Assembly (NCBI RefSeq): GCF_014203705.1
Contig: NZ_JACHJR010000001.1
Coordinates: 8,148,084-8,212,083 of the forward strand
Source: Kitasatospora gansuensis
Lineage (GTDB): Bacteria; Actinomycetota; Actinomycetes; Streptomycetales; Streptomycetaceae
DNA length: 64,000 nt
Direction of reading: 5' to 3'
Of this stretch, positions 50,229 through 58,519 are shown piece by piece (the first letter of the stretch is position 1; the number at the start of each line of letters is the position of its first letter). Position numbers and translations under genes: made by a program. The notes below the pieces were generated by a model, which worked only from the letters and a program-made list of their open reading frames with translations, was not told where the DNA came from and ran no database searches.

Positions 50229-50386
50229 GCGCCGGGGTCCGGCTTCGCTGCCCGTGCCGGGAGTCTGCGCGCCCGCGTCGCGGTGTGGGTCCGGAGCGGC
50301 GGATCTCCCCGCGCGCAGCCGGCCTGGAGCGGCCGCCCGTGTGTTGGGTGCCACCGGGAGCCGGTCGTGGCGGGCCGGGGGAGTGG

Positions 50387-50929
50387 TCAGTGGGTGGGGC
50401 GGTCGGTCCGGTAGATGAAGTGCAGGCGGTCGTCGGCGGGGTTGTCGGGCTCCAGGGATGCCTCGGCGCAGCGGTGGAGTCCGGCTTTCTCCAGCATCCG
50501 CCAGGAGGCCCGGTTGGCGCGGTGGACGGGGATGACGATGCTCTGCGCGTCGGGGTGGTCGGTCCAGGTGGCCGTGATGATCGCCTCGATGATGCGGGTG
50601 CCGAGTCCTTGGCCGGTCAGCCGGGGGTCGCCGATGAGGTAGTCGAGGGTGATCGCCTGGTCGGGGATCTCGGTCTGGGAGGCGAGTTCGCCGAGGTACT
50701 GGGGGTAGTCGGCGAGCCGGCACCGCTGGACCAGGGCGACCGGGGCTCCGTCGAGGGCGACGAGGAAGTCCTCCGAGGGCTCCTCGCCCCGGACGGCCGG
50801 TGCGAAGTGGCGGGCGATCGCCTCGGGTGAGGTGTCGTGGTTCCACCAGCGGGCGACATGGGGCTGCAGGAGCCACTGCCTCAGTTGCGGGAAGTCCGGT
50901 TCGCCGACTCTGCGCCAGGTGATCGTCAC
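50387..50929 (-). CDS. GNAT acetyltransferase (aminoglycoside 6'-acetyltransferase-like)
   Basis: 180 residues from a GTG at 50929 after GAGG; a longer frame enters the repeat region and is rejected. W-L-L-Q-P-H-V-A-R-W-W near the N-terminus and I-G-D-P-R-L-T-G-Q-G-L-G-T-R-I-I (acetyl-CoA loop) match the Acetyltransf_8 group, which includes AAC(6')-type and siderophore acetylases. Resistance activity is not proven by sequence. Confidence 0.82.
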   Translation of the reverse strand: MTITWRRVGEPDFPQLRQWLLQPHVARWWNHDTSPEAIARHFAPAVRGEEPSEDFLVALDGAPVALVQRCRLADYPQYLGELASQTEIPDQAITLDYLIGDPRLTGQGLGTRIIEAIITATWTDHPDAQSIVIPVHRANRASWRMLEKAGLHRCAEASLEPDNPADDRLHFIYRTDRPTH

Positions 50930-50984
50930 GGGAGGCCTCACGGGATCGGGCGGGTGTGTGGGGCCTTTATCCCAGACGCACCGC

Positions 50985-51235
50985 CGCCGCGTCACCGGGA
51001 TTCCCGCCCGCCCCGCGCCGGTGGACCGCCGCTCCGCCGCTCCGCCGGACCGCCGCTCCGCCGGACCGCCGCTCCGCCGGAGCGCTGCGTCACCTGATGC
51101 CGCGTCACCGGGATTCCCGCCCGCCCGGCGCCGGTGGACCGCCGCGGCCGCGCGCCGCCGGACCGCCGCTCCGCCGGACCGCTGCGCCGGCGGACCGCTG
51201 CGCCGGCGGACCGCTGTGTCATCTGATGCCGCGTC
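50985..51235. repeat. GC-rich tandem repeat region
   Basis: A unit of about 113 bp starting GTCACCGGGATTCCCGCCCG occurs at 50991 and 51104, and a third partial copy of its end (TCATCTGATGCCGCGTC) lies near 51218. Inside the units a short CCGGACCGCCGCTCCG motif repeats several times. It lies between the GNAT and kinase genes and encodes nothing convincing. Confidence 0.7.
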
Positions 51236-51500
51236 GTCTGGTCCTGTGTCGGTCCTGCCCGGTGTGGCCGGCGGCCGGGCTCTTGGGTGGGACCGGCCAT
51301 CAATGGCCGGTGCCCGTGGCCTGGTGCTGTGGGTGGTGGGGTGGCCATCATCGCGGCGGCGGCCCGTCGGAGCCCGCGCCGGCGAGGCGTCCGGGGCCGT
51401 GTCCGCGAAACCCTTCCCCTTCTGCCGAACGTGAGACAGACATGCTGACTGTGCTGCCCGGCGGGCTGCTCGTGCCTGCGGCGACCGTGCCGGGGGTGGC

Positions 51501-53186
51501 GTGGTGAAGGCGCTCCAGGACGGTGATCCGCGGCGGGTGGGCCCGTACGAGCTGCTCGGTGTGCTCGGGGCGGGCGGTATGGGGCGGGTCTACCTCGGGC
51601 GGCTGGGTGAGGTTCTGGTCGCGGTGAAGGTGATCAATGAGGAGTTGACGCAGAACGGTGACTTCATCGCCCGGTTCCGGCGGGAGGTGACCGCGACGCG
51701 GGCGATGTCGGGGCCGTACTTCGCGGCGATCGTGGACCATGACGTGGACGCCGAGCAGCCGTGGCTGGCGACCGAGTACGTGCCGGGTCCGACGCTGAAC
51801 GCGGTCATCGCCGAGCACGGGCCTCTGGACGTCGTGTCGGTGCGGGCGCTGGGGGTGCGCCTGGCCCAGGCGCTGGGTGCGATCCACGCGGCGGGGCTGG
51901 TGCACCGGGACGTCAAGCCCGGCAACATCCTGCTGGGGGCGGACGGGCCGAGGCTGATCGACTTCGGGATCGCGCGGGGTGCGGCGGTGACCACTCTGAC
52001 GCAGACGGGGGTGGTGCTGGGCACGCCCCAGTTCATGGCGCCGGAGCAGCTGCAGGTGCGGGGGCGGGTCACGGCGGCGGCCGACGTGTTCGCGCTGGGG
52101 CTGGTGCTGGCCTTCGCGGCGACGGGGGAGCATCCGTTCGGGCAGACGGACTCCTTCGCGTTCGGGTTCCGGATCGTGCACGAGGAGCCGGACCTCGAGC
52201 AGGTCCCGGCGGACCTGGCCGGTGCGGTCCGCCGCTGTCTGGCCAAGGACCCGGGTGAGCGGCCGACCCCCGGGCAGCTGGGCGCGATGCTGGGCCTGGG
52301 GGAGGAGACCCTGGACCGCAGCGGCCTGGCGGTGCTGATCCGGCACGCGGGCGACACCGAGATTCCGTCCCCGCCGCGTACCCCGACGGAGCGCAACCAC
52401 GTCGAACGCCCGCCCCGGCGGCGCCGGGCGCCGATCGCGCTGGCAGCCGTCGTCGCCGTTGCCGTCGGCACGGCCGTCACCGTCGCGCTGGCCCCGGGCG
52501 GCGGCACCCCGCAGGGCCTGGGCCCGACGGGCACAAGCCCCACCGGCTCGGCGGTGTCGGTGACGCCCACCGCACCGACGGCGTCCGCCGACCCGGGCAG
52601 CCCCACGGCCACCACGCCGCCGCCCCCGTCGCCGGCGCCCCAGGCGTCGGGCAGCGCGCCCGTCACCGAGCCGCCGCCGACGGGCGGCACCGACGGGTCG
52701 TCGGGCGGCGCGGCCGGCGGCACAACCGGCGGCGGCAAGAGCACCGGCAGCACGTCAGGAAGCGCCGGGGGCACCGGAAACGCCGCGGGCGGCGGTGGCG
52801 GTACGCCGGGCGGGAACACCGCGGCGCCGGCGCCCGCGCCCAGGACCACGCCGGCCCCCACGCCGACCCCCACACCTCCGCCCCCGCCCCAGGGTTCGCC
52901 GCCTGCGGCGATGCCGGGCTACAACGCGACCTTCGACCACGGCTGCGTCGGGGCCTGCGACATGCCGCTCACCATGACGTGGTCCGCGCAGCCGGACGCG
53001 ACCCGCTACGACGTCCGGTACGACAACCAGACCAGGAAGGTGAACACCGTCTACTCGACCTCGGGCACCAGCTACCACCTCACCGGCCCGTACTCCGGCG
53101 ACCACGTCTGCATCGCGCTGCGGGCGGCCAACCAGTACGGGGCGTCCGCGTGGACGGAGACCTACTGCTTCGACACCCCGTACTGA
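51501..53186 (+). CDS. Membrane Ser/Thr kinase with Pro/Gly/Ser linker and Fn3-like outer domain
   Basis: 561 residues; GTG at 51501 or the next codon. Kinase domain ~16-265: G-A-G-G-M-G-R-V-Y, Lys43, H-R-D-V-K-P-G-N (135-142), D-F-G (154-156), A-P-E. Basic patch R-R-R-R then a membrane helix (~310-330). A ~130-residue linker made almost only of Pro, Gly, Ser, Thr and Ala leads to a C-terminal domain (~470-561) with Y-D-V-R-Y-D-N and A-A-N-Q-Y-G-A-S-A-W-T, an Fn3-like strand pattern, plus four Cys. It probably senses a cell-wall or extracellular ligand. Confidence 0.88.
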   Translation: MVKALQDGDPRRVGPYELLGVLGAGGMGRVYLGRLGEVLVAVKVINEELTQNGDFIARFRREVTATRAMSGPYFAAIVDHDVDAEQPWLATEYVPGPTLNAVIAEHGPLDVVSVRALGVRLAQALGAIHAAGLVHRDVKPGNILLGADGPRLIDFGIARGAAVTTLTQTGVVLGTPQFMAPEQLQVRGRVTAAADVFALGLVLAFAATGEHPFGQTDSFAFGFRIVHEEPDLEQVPADLAGAVRRCLAKDPGERPTPGQLGAMLGLGEETLDRSGLAVLIRHAGDTEIPSPPRTPTERNHVERPPRRRRAPIALAAVVAVAVGTAVTVALAPGGGTPQGLGPTGTSPTGSAVSVTPTAPTASADPGSPTATTPPPPSPAPQASGSAPVTEPPPTGGTDGSSGGAAGGTTGGGKSTGSTSGSAGGTGNAAGGGGGTPGGNTAAPAPAPRTTPAPTPTPTPPPPPQGSPPAAMPGYNATFDHGCVGACDMPLTMTWSAQPDATRYDVRYDNQTRKVNTVYSTSGTSYHLTGPYSGDHVCIALRAANQYGASAWTETYCFDTPY

Positions 53187-53193
53187 CGGGCCG

Positions 53194-53778
53194 TCACGGT
53201 GGCGGGTACACGGCGTCCAGGAGGCCGCGGACGAACCGGTCGGGGTCATCGAGGCCGGCGTGGGCCAGGGTGGCGGGGCCGCCGGTGAGCAGGTGGGGGA
53301 TGGCGGCGTGCAGGGCGAGGGTGACGGCGGCGGCCCGCTGCACGGTGACGGGCAGCCCCGCCAGGCGCTGGGCGTGTTCGAAGCCCGTGAAGTCCGCGGC
53401 CGCGATCGGGTCGAGGACGGCGGCGAGTTCGCTGCGGCGGGCCGCCTCGTTCTGCAGTTCCAGGTAGGCGAGCATGCGGGGGCGGCCGGGGCCCGCGACG
53501 TCGCGCAGCAGTGCGCCGAGCAGGGCCGCCAGGCCCTCACGATCCGTGGGTCCGGCCCGGCCGGCCGTCAGTTCCGCGGTCACCCGGCGGTACTGCTCGA
53601 CGCAGCGCTCGGCCGCGGCGCGCAGCAGGGCGTCCCGGGTGGGGAAGTAGTTCTTCGCGGTGCCCGGCGGCACGGCGGCGGCCGCGTCCACGGCCCGGTG
53701 CGTCAGTCCTCGTCCGCCCGCGGCGGCCAGGACCTCGATCGCGGCGTCGCGCAGCAGATCCCGGCGGTTCCCAGTCAC
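53194..53778 (-). CDS. TetR-family regulator of the adjacent monooxygenase
   Basis: 194 residues from the GTG at 53778 with AAGGAAG upstream. HTH: G-L-T-H-R-A-V-D-A-A-A-A-V-P-P-G-T-A-K-N-Y-F. It is divergent from an FAD monooxygenase, with a palindrome between them, a common repressor/target pair. Its 3' end is 7 bp from the kinase stop. Confidence 0.88.
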   Translation of the reverse strand: MTGNRRDLLRDAAIEVLAAAGGRGLTHRAVDAAAAVPPGTAKNYFPTRDALLRAAAERCVEQYRRVTAELTAGRAGPTDREGLAALLGALLRDVAGPGRPRMLAYLELQNEAARRSELAAVLDPIAAADFTGFEHAQRLAGLPVTVQRAAAVTLALHAAIPHLLTGGPATLAHAGLDDPDRFVRGLLDAVYPPP

Positions 53779-53830
53779 CGTCAACTTCCTTCTTTCGTCG
53801 GTTCGTTGACCACGATACCCCAGCCGTGGT

Positions 53831-53844
53831 ACCACATCTGTGGT
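53831..53844. promoter_or_regulatory. Operator between tetR and the monooxygenase
   Basis: ACCACATCTGTGGT, six-base arms ACCACA/TGTGGT around TC, in the 105-bp divergent gap. A second small palindrome TGGTACCA overlaps its left side. Confidence 0.6.
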
Positions 53845-53883
53845 GGTCCGCTGCTGGGCGGACCCGGCGACCGGGGGCGTGTG

Positions 53884-54936
53884 ATGACGGGTACGGCCGT
53901 TGTGGTGGGCGCGGGAGTGGGCGGGCTGGCGACGGCGATCGGGCTGCGCCGGGCGGGCTGGCGGGTGACGGTGCGCGAGCGCCGCACCGAAGTGGAGTGC
54001 TACGGCACCGCGTTCGCTCTCCACCCCGGTGCGCAGGACGCCCTGGAGCGGCTCGGCGTGGGCGAGGCGGTGCGCGCCCGCGCGGTGCCCTACCGATCCG
54101 CGCAGGTCCGCACCCCAGGCGGGCGGGTGCTGGCCCAGCTCCCGCTGGAGCGCCTCGAACGCAAGGCGGGCCGCCCCGAACTGCTGATCTCCCGGCCCTA
54201 CCTGATCGACGCGCTGCTGGCCCGGCTGGACGCCCTGGGCGAGGTCACCGTCCGCCTCGGCGAGAACGTCACCGACCCGGCCGCGCTGGCGGACGGGTAC
54301 GACCTGGTCGTCGGCGCCGACGGCATCAACAGCGCGGTGCGGGAGGCGTGGTTCGGCAGCGGAAGCGGCCCGCGGAAGGTGGGCTCGGTCGCCTGGATCG
54401 GCATCGCCGACCTCGACAGCGCCGTGCACGGCGAGACCTGGGGCCGGGGCCGCTTCTTCGGCCTGACCCCCATCGAGGCGGGCCGCACCAACTGGTACGC
54501 CGCCGTCCCCGAGGGCACCGACGCGGCCGGCCTGCGCGCCCTCTTCGAGGGCTGGCACGACCCCATCCCCCGCATCCTGGAGCGCGGCGACCCCGCGACG
54601 TGGCTGCGTTACGAGATGCGCCACCTCTTCCCCGCCCTGCCCACCTTCGTCCACGCCGGCCAGGCCGGCAAGGTCGCCCTGGTCGGCGATGCGGCCCACG
54701 CCATGACCCCCAACCTCGGCCAGGGCGCCTGCACCGCCCTCCTCGACGCCGAAGCCCTCACCCGCGCCGTCACCCACCACGGCCGCTTGGCCCTCCCGGC
54801 CGCCCTGCGCGCCTACGACCGCGAACGCCGCCGCACCGCCCAGCGCACCGCCCTCGCCTCCCGCACCCTGCACCGCATCGTCTCCACCGAACGCACCTGG
54901 CTCCGCGACACCGCGGCCCGCCTCCTGCCGGGCTGA
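53884..54936 (+). CDS. FAD-dependent monooxygenase
   Basis: 350 residues from ATG 53884 (a GTG directly before it is possible). G-A-G-V-G-G-L-A-T-A-I-G-L-R-R-A-G binds FAD; the middle D-L-V-V-G-A-D-G-I-N-S and the late G-D-A-A-H-A-M-T-P-N-L-G-Q-G are the aromatic-hydroxylase signatures. No substrate can be assigned; the TetR link suggests detoxification or modification of a planar compound. Confidence 0.9.
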   Translation: MTGTAVVVGAGVGGLATAIGLRRAGWRVTVRERRTEVECYGTAFALHPGAQDALERLGVGEAVRARAVPYRSAQVRTPGGRVLAQLPLERLERKAGRPELLISRPYLIDALLARLDALGEVTVRLGENVTDPAALADGYDLVVGADGINSAVREAWFGSGSGPRKVGSVAWIGIADLDSAVHGETWGRGRFFGLTPIEAGRTNWYAAVPEGTDAAGLRALFEGWHDPIPRILERGDPATWLRYEMRHLFPALPTFVHAGQAGKVALVGDAAHAMTPNLGQGACTALLDAEALTRAVTHHGRLALPAALRAYDRERRRTAQRTALASRTLHRIVSTERTWLRDTAARLLPG

Positions 54937-55040
54937 CCCGCCCCGGGGGCCCCGACAGCAGCAGCTCGACCGCTGCCCACCGTCCAGGCCGCTCCGCGCC
55001 TGCCCGGAAATCCATCTCCGGAAGGCCGGCTGAGGAGCGG

Positions 55041-55736
55041 TCAGTCGGCGCTTCCGGGCCAGGGGTTCTGCCCGGGTTGGACGTATTCCATTTTCAGGGA
55101 GACACCGGCGGGGTTGGACCATGGCTGCAGTTGCACACAGAGCAGGGTGCGGTCCGTGATCCACTCGGTGGGGTGGCAGTCCCGCCCGTGTGAGTCGAGG
55201 TCCCAGCCGTGGTCGAGGTGTGAGCGCAACTGCGCGTAGACCGCGCTGAGATCCGGTTCGGCCGGGCTGGAGACGTAGTAGGTGGCTCTGCAGAGTCCCG
55301 TTGCGCAGCTCTGGGATCCGTCTTCGGTGGAGAGCCCGGCGGGGAGGGACAGCTGCTCGATGCCAGGGATCTGCTCGGCCCGGCTTCCGGTCCAGTACAA
55401 GGCACCCGCCCACAGGCACGCGATCATCGGGTAGAGGGTGAACACGACGACGCTCGCCGTCCCGATCACCGGCGGTTCACGGTGCCCGGCCTTCGCGTGC
55501 CGTGCATCCATCACCAAGCCGGTCAGCACCAGCGGGACCGGCAGCAGGATTGCTGCCAAAAGGACGTCGTGCTGCCCTTGCCGGAGCTGCAGGACGCGGC
55601 TCGCCAGGCACCCGGCCGTGACCGCGCACACGAGCAGCAGGGCGGCAACCGTCTCTCGTAGGCCCCGCCGCCGGACCGAGGGCCACCAAGCCGCCAACGG
55701 GCACAGCACAACGAGCGTCACCATGGCCACAAGCAT
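55041..55736 (-). CDS. Small membrane protein with Cys-containing outer domain (paralogue of 28511)
   Basis: 231 residues from ATG 55736 after GGAGGGG. Four membrane helices in the first ~120 residues, then an outside part with C-A-T-G-L-C, Y-Y-V-S-S, H-G-W-D-L-D-S-H-G-R-D-C, W-I-T-D-R-T-L-L-C. Architecture and Cys spacing match the protein at 28511-29197. The function is unknown. Confidence 0.72.
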   Translation of the reverse strand: MLVAMVTLVVLCPLAAWWPSVRRRGLRETVAALLLVCAVTAGCLASRVLQLRQGQHDVLLAAILLPVPLVLTGLVMDARHAKAGHREPPVIGTASVVVFTLYPMIACLWAGALYWTGSRAEQIPGIEQLSLPAGLSTEDGSQSCATGLCRATYYVSSPAEPDLSAVYAQLRSHLDHGWDLDSHGRDCHPTEWITDRTLLCVQLQPWSNPAGVSLKMEYVQPGQNPWPGSAD

Positions 55737-55842
55737 TCGGTGCCCCTCCGTTGACCGCGCCCCCGGCGGACAGACGCCGCCCCGGGGAGCGCGGTTCCAC
55801 GGCGCGGCCGCCGGCCCTGCGCCGTCCGCGGCCTGTGGGTGT

Positions 55843-56235
55843 TCAGGTTCCCGAGTGGGTGGTGTGGCCGGGCAGGGGCCCGTAGGCGGTGCAGAACTCG
55901 CAGCCGCAGCTGGTGAGGGAGTTGGCCTGGCAGTGGGCGGTGGGCCAGTACCGGGAGGCGCACGGGCCGGGGCCGACGGGGGTTTCGTCGTCGGGCAGGG
56001 TACGCCGGCACCAGTCGCACCGGACGGCGGCGGGCACGCCGGCCTGGCGCAGCCGCCGGGCGGCTGCCTCGGCGTCGGCGAAGGGGATGTCCTCGCGTGC
56101 GGTGACGGGCGCACGGTCCAGCAGTTGTCGGCTGTGCCACAGGCTCAGGTTGGTGACCGCGACGACCGCTCGCAGGGCCGCTGGCCCGCCGGCCGAGGCG
56201 TCGGTCAGCAGGACAGCGAACTGAGGGTCCTCCAC
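55843..56235 (-). CDS. L7/L12 C-terminal-domain-like protein with CxxC motif
   Basis: 130 residues from a GTG after GGAGGAGAGC. F-A-V-L-L-T-D-A, A-L-R-A-V-V-A-V-T-N-L-S-L-W-H-S-R-Q-L-L and V-T-A-R-E-D-I-P-F-A-D-A-E-A-A follow the ribosomal L7/L12 C-terminal fold pattern. The rest carries C-D-W-C and C-G-C-E-F-C, possibly a zinc site. It is not a ribosomal protein; such stand-alone versions occur in streptomycetes with unknown roles. Confidence 0.6.
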   Translation of the reverse strand: MEDPQFAVLLTDASAGGPAALRAVVAVTNLSLWHSRQLLDRAPVTAREDIPFADAEAAARRLRQAGVPAAVRCDWCRRTLPDDETPVGPGPCASRYWPTAHCQANSLTSCGCEFCTAYGPLPGHTTHSGT

Positions 56236-56362
56236 AGCTCTCCTCCGGACCGGTCGATGCGGGTGCCGCCCCCAGTCAACCGTTTGGAAGACAGCGAGTC
56301 CAAGGGGAAACCGTGCCGCTGCTCCCTCGCCCCGGAACACCGGCCTCGGGCAGGCTGCGCCG

Positions 56363-56619
56363 GTGACTTCCCACCTGCAGCGATACCTGCACGGTGATCA
56401 CGAGGGCGCCTGGGCCGACCTGCGGCGCCTGGGCCCGATGCCCTGGCGGAGGACTGTGCCGCCGTCGCGGCCGAGACCATGCGAAGGGTCTCTCGGCACG
56501 TCGCCCGCCTCGCCGACGCCCTCACCGCTCTCGGCCCGCGACCCCCCACCCCGGGCTGCCCGCCAAGTACCGGCCGCCCCCGGGCATTTCGCGGCCCGGC
56601 CCGCTGCGATGATGACCGG
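56363..56619 (+). pseudogene. Hypothetical protein remnant, internal deletion/frameshift
   Basis: A GTG frame begins T-S-H-L-Q-R-Y-L-H-G-D-H-E-G-A-W-A-D-L-R and breaks near 56440. A second frame continues with A-L-A-E-D-C-A-A-V-A-A-E-T-M-R-R-V and H-V-A-R-L-A-D-A-L-T-A-L-G. Together they resemble a common streptomycete hypothetical protein that has lost some codons in the middle. Confidence 0.4.
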
Positions 56620-56958
56620 ATGAACGAGGACCCAGCCGCGCCGATGCCCGTCATCCTCGGCATCGACGACCTCCGGCCGCTCCCCAGAGCCACCCGGATC
56701 GCCCGCACGAGCCGCGACGGCATCCAGCTCCTCCGGGAGCACCGCGACGGCTACATCGACGAACTCTGGCTCGACCACGATCTCGGCGGCGACGACAACA
56801 TCCTGCCCGTGGTGACCCTCCTGGAGGAAGCCGCCTTCCACGGACAGCCCTTCGACATCGGAACGGTCTTCGTCCACAGCGCCAACCCCACCGGCGCGGC
56901 AACCGTCGTCCAGGCACTGACGCGCTGGAACTACCGGGTCCGCCGGGCAACGGCCTAG
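56620..56958 (+). CDS. Stand-alone cyclic-phosphate-processing receiver-like domain
   Basis: 112 residues. G-I-D-D-L-R-P near the start, R-T-S-R-D-G-I-Q-L-L, L-W-L-D-H-D-L-G-G-D-D and V-H-S-A-N-P-T-G-A match the receiver-like family proposed to process nucleotide cyclic phosphates. It resembles a response-regulator receiver with acidic pocket residues but has no output domain. No RNA-repair partners are adjacent. Confidence 0.75.
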   Translation: MNEDPAAPMPVILGIDDLRPLPRATRIARTSRDGIQLLREHRDGYIDELWLDHDLGGDDNILPVVTLLEEAAFHGQPFDIGTVFVHSANPTGAATVVQALTRWNYRVRRATA

Positions 56959-57098
56959 CGAAGCAGGCCAAGGCCCGGGTGCCGAAGCCGTGCCCCCAGG
57001 GTGAACCGGGCAACTCGGCCTCACCGCACGGACGTTGACACCACTGCCGCCGAACGACCGCCCCGCTGCGCCGTACGGGACGGCACGGCGCGGTCCGT

Positions 57099-57419
57099 TC
57101 AGTGGAGGCGGGAGCGTTCCCGGGTCCGGGAGGGGCCGGCCGTGGAGCGGCGGGTCCTGGCGGGCCGGGTCGGCCGCGGGTTTGCGGCGGGGGTTTCGGC
57201 GCGGGCGGCCTGCGCCGCGAGGGCGGCCTGCAGTGCCTGCCGGGCGGCCGCCAGTGCGATCGCCGCGGCCGGCTGCGGCTCGGCGATCTTGTGGCGGGCC
57301 ATCAGTTCCTGGCAGGGGCTGCACCACACGGGGCTGGCCGGCGAGCCGTCGCCGTAGCGCAGGTCCTCCGGCGGCAGGTAGTGGGTGCCGCACTCGAGGC
57401 ATTCGAAGAGCAGGCGCAT
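57099..57419 (-). CDS. Zinc-ribbon protein
   Basis: 106 residues. F-E-C-L-E-C-G-T-H-Y-L and V-W-C-S-P-C-Q-E-L give two CxxC knuckles; the rest is Ala-rich helix and a basic Arg/Thr/Pro tail that may bind nucleic acid. Starts in a TGATG overlap with the preceding small gene, so the two are translated together. Confidence 0.7.
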   Translation of the reverse strand: MRLLFECLECGTHYLPPEDLRYGDGSPASPVWCSPCQELMARHKIAEPQPAAAIALAAARQALQAALAAQAARAETPAANPRPTRPARTRRSTAGPSRTRERSRLH

Positions 57420-57610
57420 CAGGCCCACGTCCCTGATCCGCCGCACCGTTCGCACGCCGAGGTGTGGTGTTCGACCCGCTGGGTCAGGGTGCCGGTGCCG
57501 GGGTCGATGTCGTGGGTGTGCCGGGTCTTGTCCGTCACCCGGCGGCCGCCGCACGCCGGGCAGAGCCGCGGCTGTGGCGCGCCGCCCGGTCCCGCGTCCT
57601 GTCCGCTCAT
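57419..57610 (-). CDS. Small protein with DnaJ-like CxxCxG motifs
   Basis: 63 residues, ATG after GAAGGGCGGAG. L-C-P-A-C-G-G and C-E-R-C-G-G-S-G form one zinc centre like half of a DnaJ zinc finger; between them is H-T-H-D-I-D. Overlaps the next gene by one base. Confidence 0.7.
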   Translation of the reverse strand: MSGQDAGPGGAPQPRLCPACGGRRVTDKTRHTHDIDPGTGTLTQRVEHHTSACERCGGSGTWA

Positions 57611-57784
57611 GGACTCCGCCCTTCCCGCGATTCACATGTGCCGTCACCGTAGCGGAACGACCGCACTGCGTCAGCACCATGGCCGCAGGCACACACTTCC
57701 GGCACATGCCCGCCCGGCCGGCGTCGTACGCCCGCACGAGAGCCGAACGGCAACCGCACCCGGGAACAACGGTTGCGGAAGTTC

Positions 57785-58447
57785 CTAGCCGAGTGCCGTG
57801 ACCCCCAGCAGCAGGACGCGCAGGCCGTTGTCGATCGCCGCGTCCCGTTCGGCGGCCGAGAGGCCGGGCTGGAGGTTGACGAGGATGGTGGCCAGCCCGT
57901 GCACGGTGGCCCAGCTGGCCGTCACCGCCGCGCCGGTCTCCTGCGGCGGCAGGATTCCCGCCCCGGTCAGCCGCTCGAGCGCCGCCAGGAGGATCGCGTC
58001 GGGCTGCGGCTGCCCCTGGGCGTCGGGGGCCGGCTGGTGGCCGGCCGATCCCGGGGTGCCGACCCCCGAGGGGTTGCCGTCCATGGCGGTCCGGAACAGT
58101 CCCGGCTCCTCGAGCGCGAACCGCACGTACGCGCGGCCGACTTCGCCCAGGTGGAACACGGCCGCCGCGCGCGGCCCAGGGGGCTCGGGGACGGCCGCGA
58201 CATGGGCCGCCATGGCCGCTCCCAGCTCGCACAGGGCCTGTTTGGCCACCGCCGCCTTCAGTGCGGCCAGGGTCTTGAAGTGGCCGTACGCGGAGTTGGG
58301 GGCGACCCCGACGAGGCGGGTGACCTCGCGCAGGACCACCGCCTCCGGCCCGCCGGTGCGGGCCAGTTCGATGCCCGCTGTGATCAGTGCCGCCCGCAGG
58401 TCGCCGTGGTGGTAGGTGGTGCGGGTGCGGCGGGTGGGCTGGGTCAT
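57785..58447 (-). CDS. TetR-family regulator, TetR_C_33-like
   Basis: 220 residues from ATG 58447. T-Y-H-H-G-D-L-R-A-A-L-I-T-A-G at the N-terminus and L-R-E-V-T-R-L-V-G-V-A-P-N-S-A-Y-G-H-F as HTH are typical of a group that controls membrane or reductase genes. It follows the DUF2306 gene by 72 bp on the same strand, so both may share the promoter at 59305. Confidence 0.85.
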   Translation of the reverse strand: MTQPTRRTRTTYHHGDLRAALITAGIELARTGGPEAVVLREVTRLVGVAPNSAYGHFKTLAALKAAVAKQALCELGAAMAAHVAAVPEPPGPRAAAVFHLGEVGRAYVRFALEEPGLFRTAMDGNPSGVGTPGSAGHQPAPDAQGQPQPDAILLAALERLTGAGILPPQETGAAVTASWATVHGLATILVNLQPGLSAAERDAAIDNGLRVLLLGVTALG

Positions 58448-58519
58448 GTACGGATCCTGGCACGGACGGATCCGGGGCGGCCACCCGCTCCCGCGGCCCT
58501 TGCGGTGGGCGGCCACGGG

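Noticed and set aside
51442..51507. 21-codon leader peptide frame ending at the kinase start
   Set aside because: No regulatory residue pattern, no hairpin seen, and overlap with the kinase start seems accidental.
53878..55193. Frame of 560 codons in register with 53511 across the monooxygenase
   Set aside because: Arg/Pro-rich shadow of the monooxygenase gene, which has clear FAD motifs.
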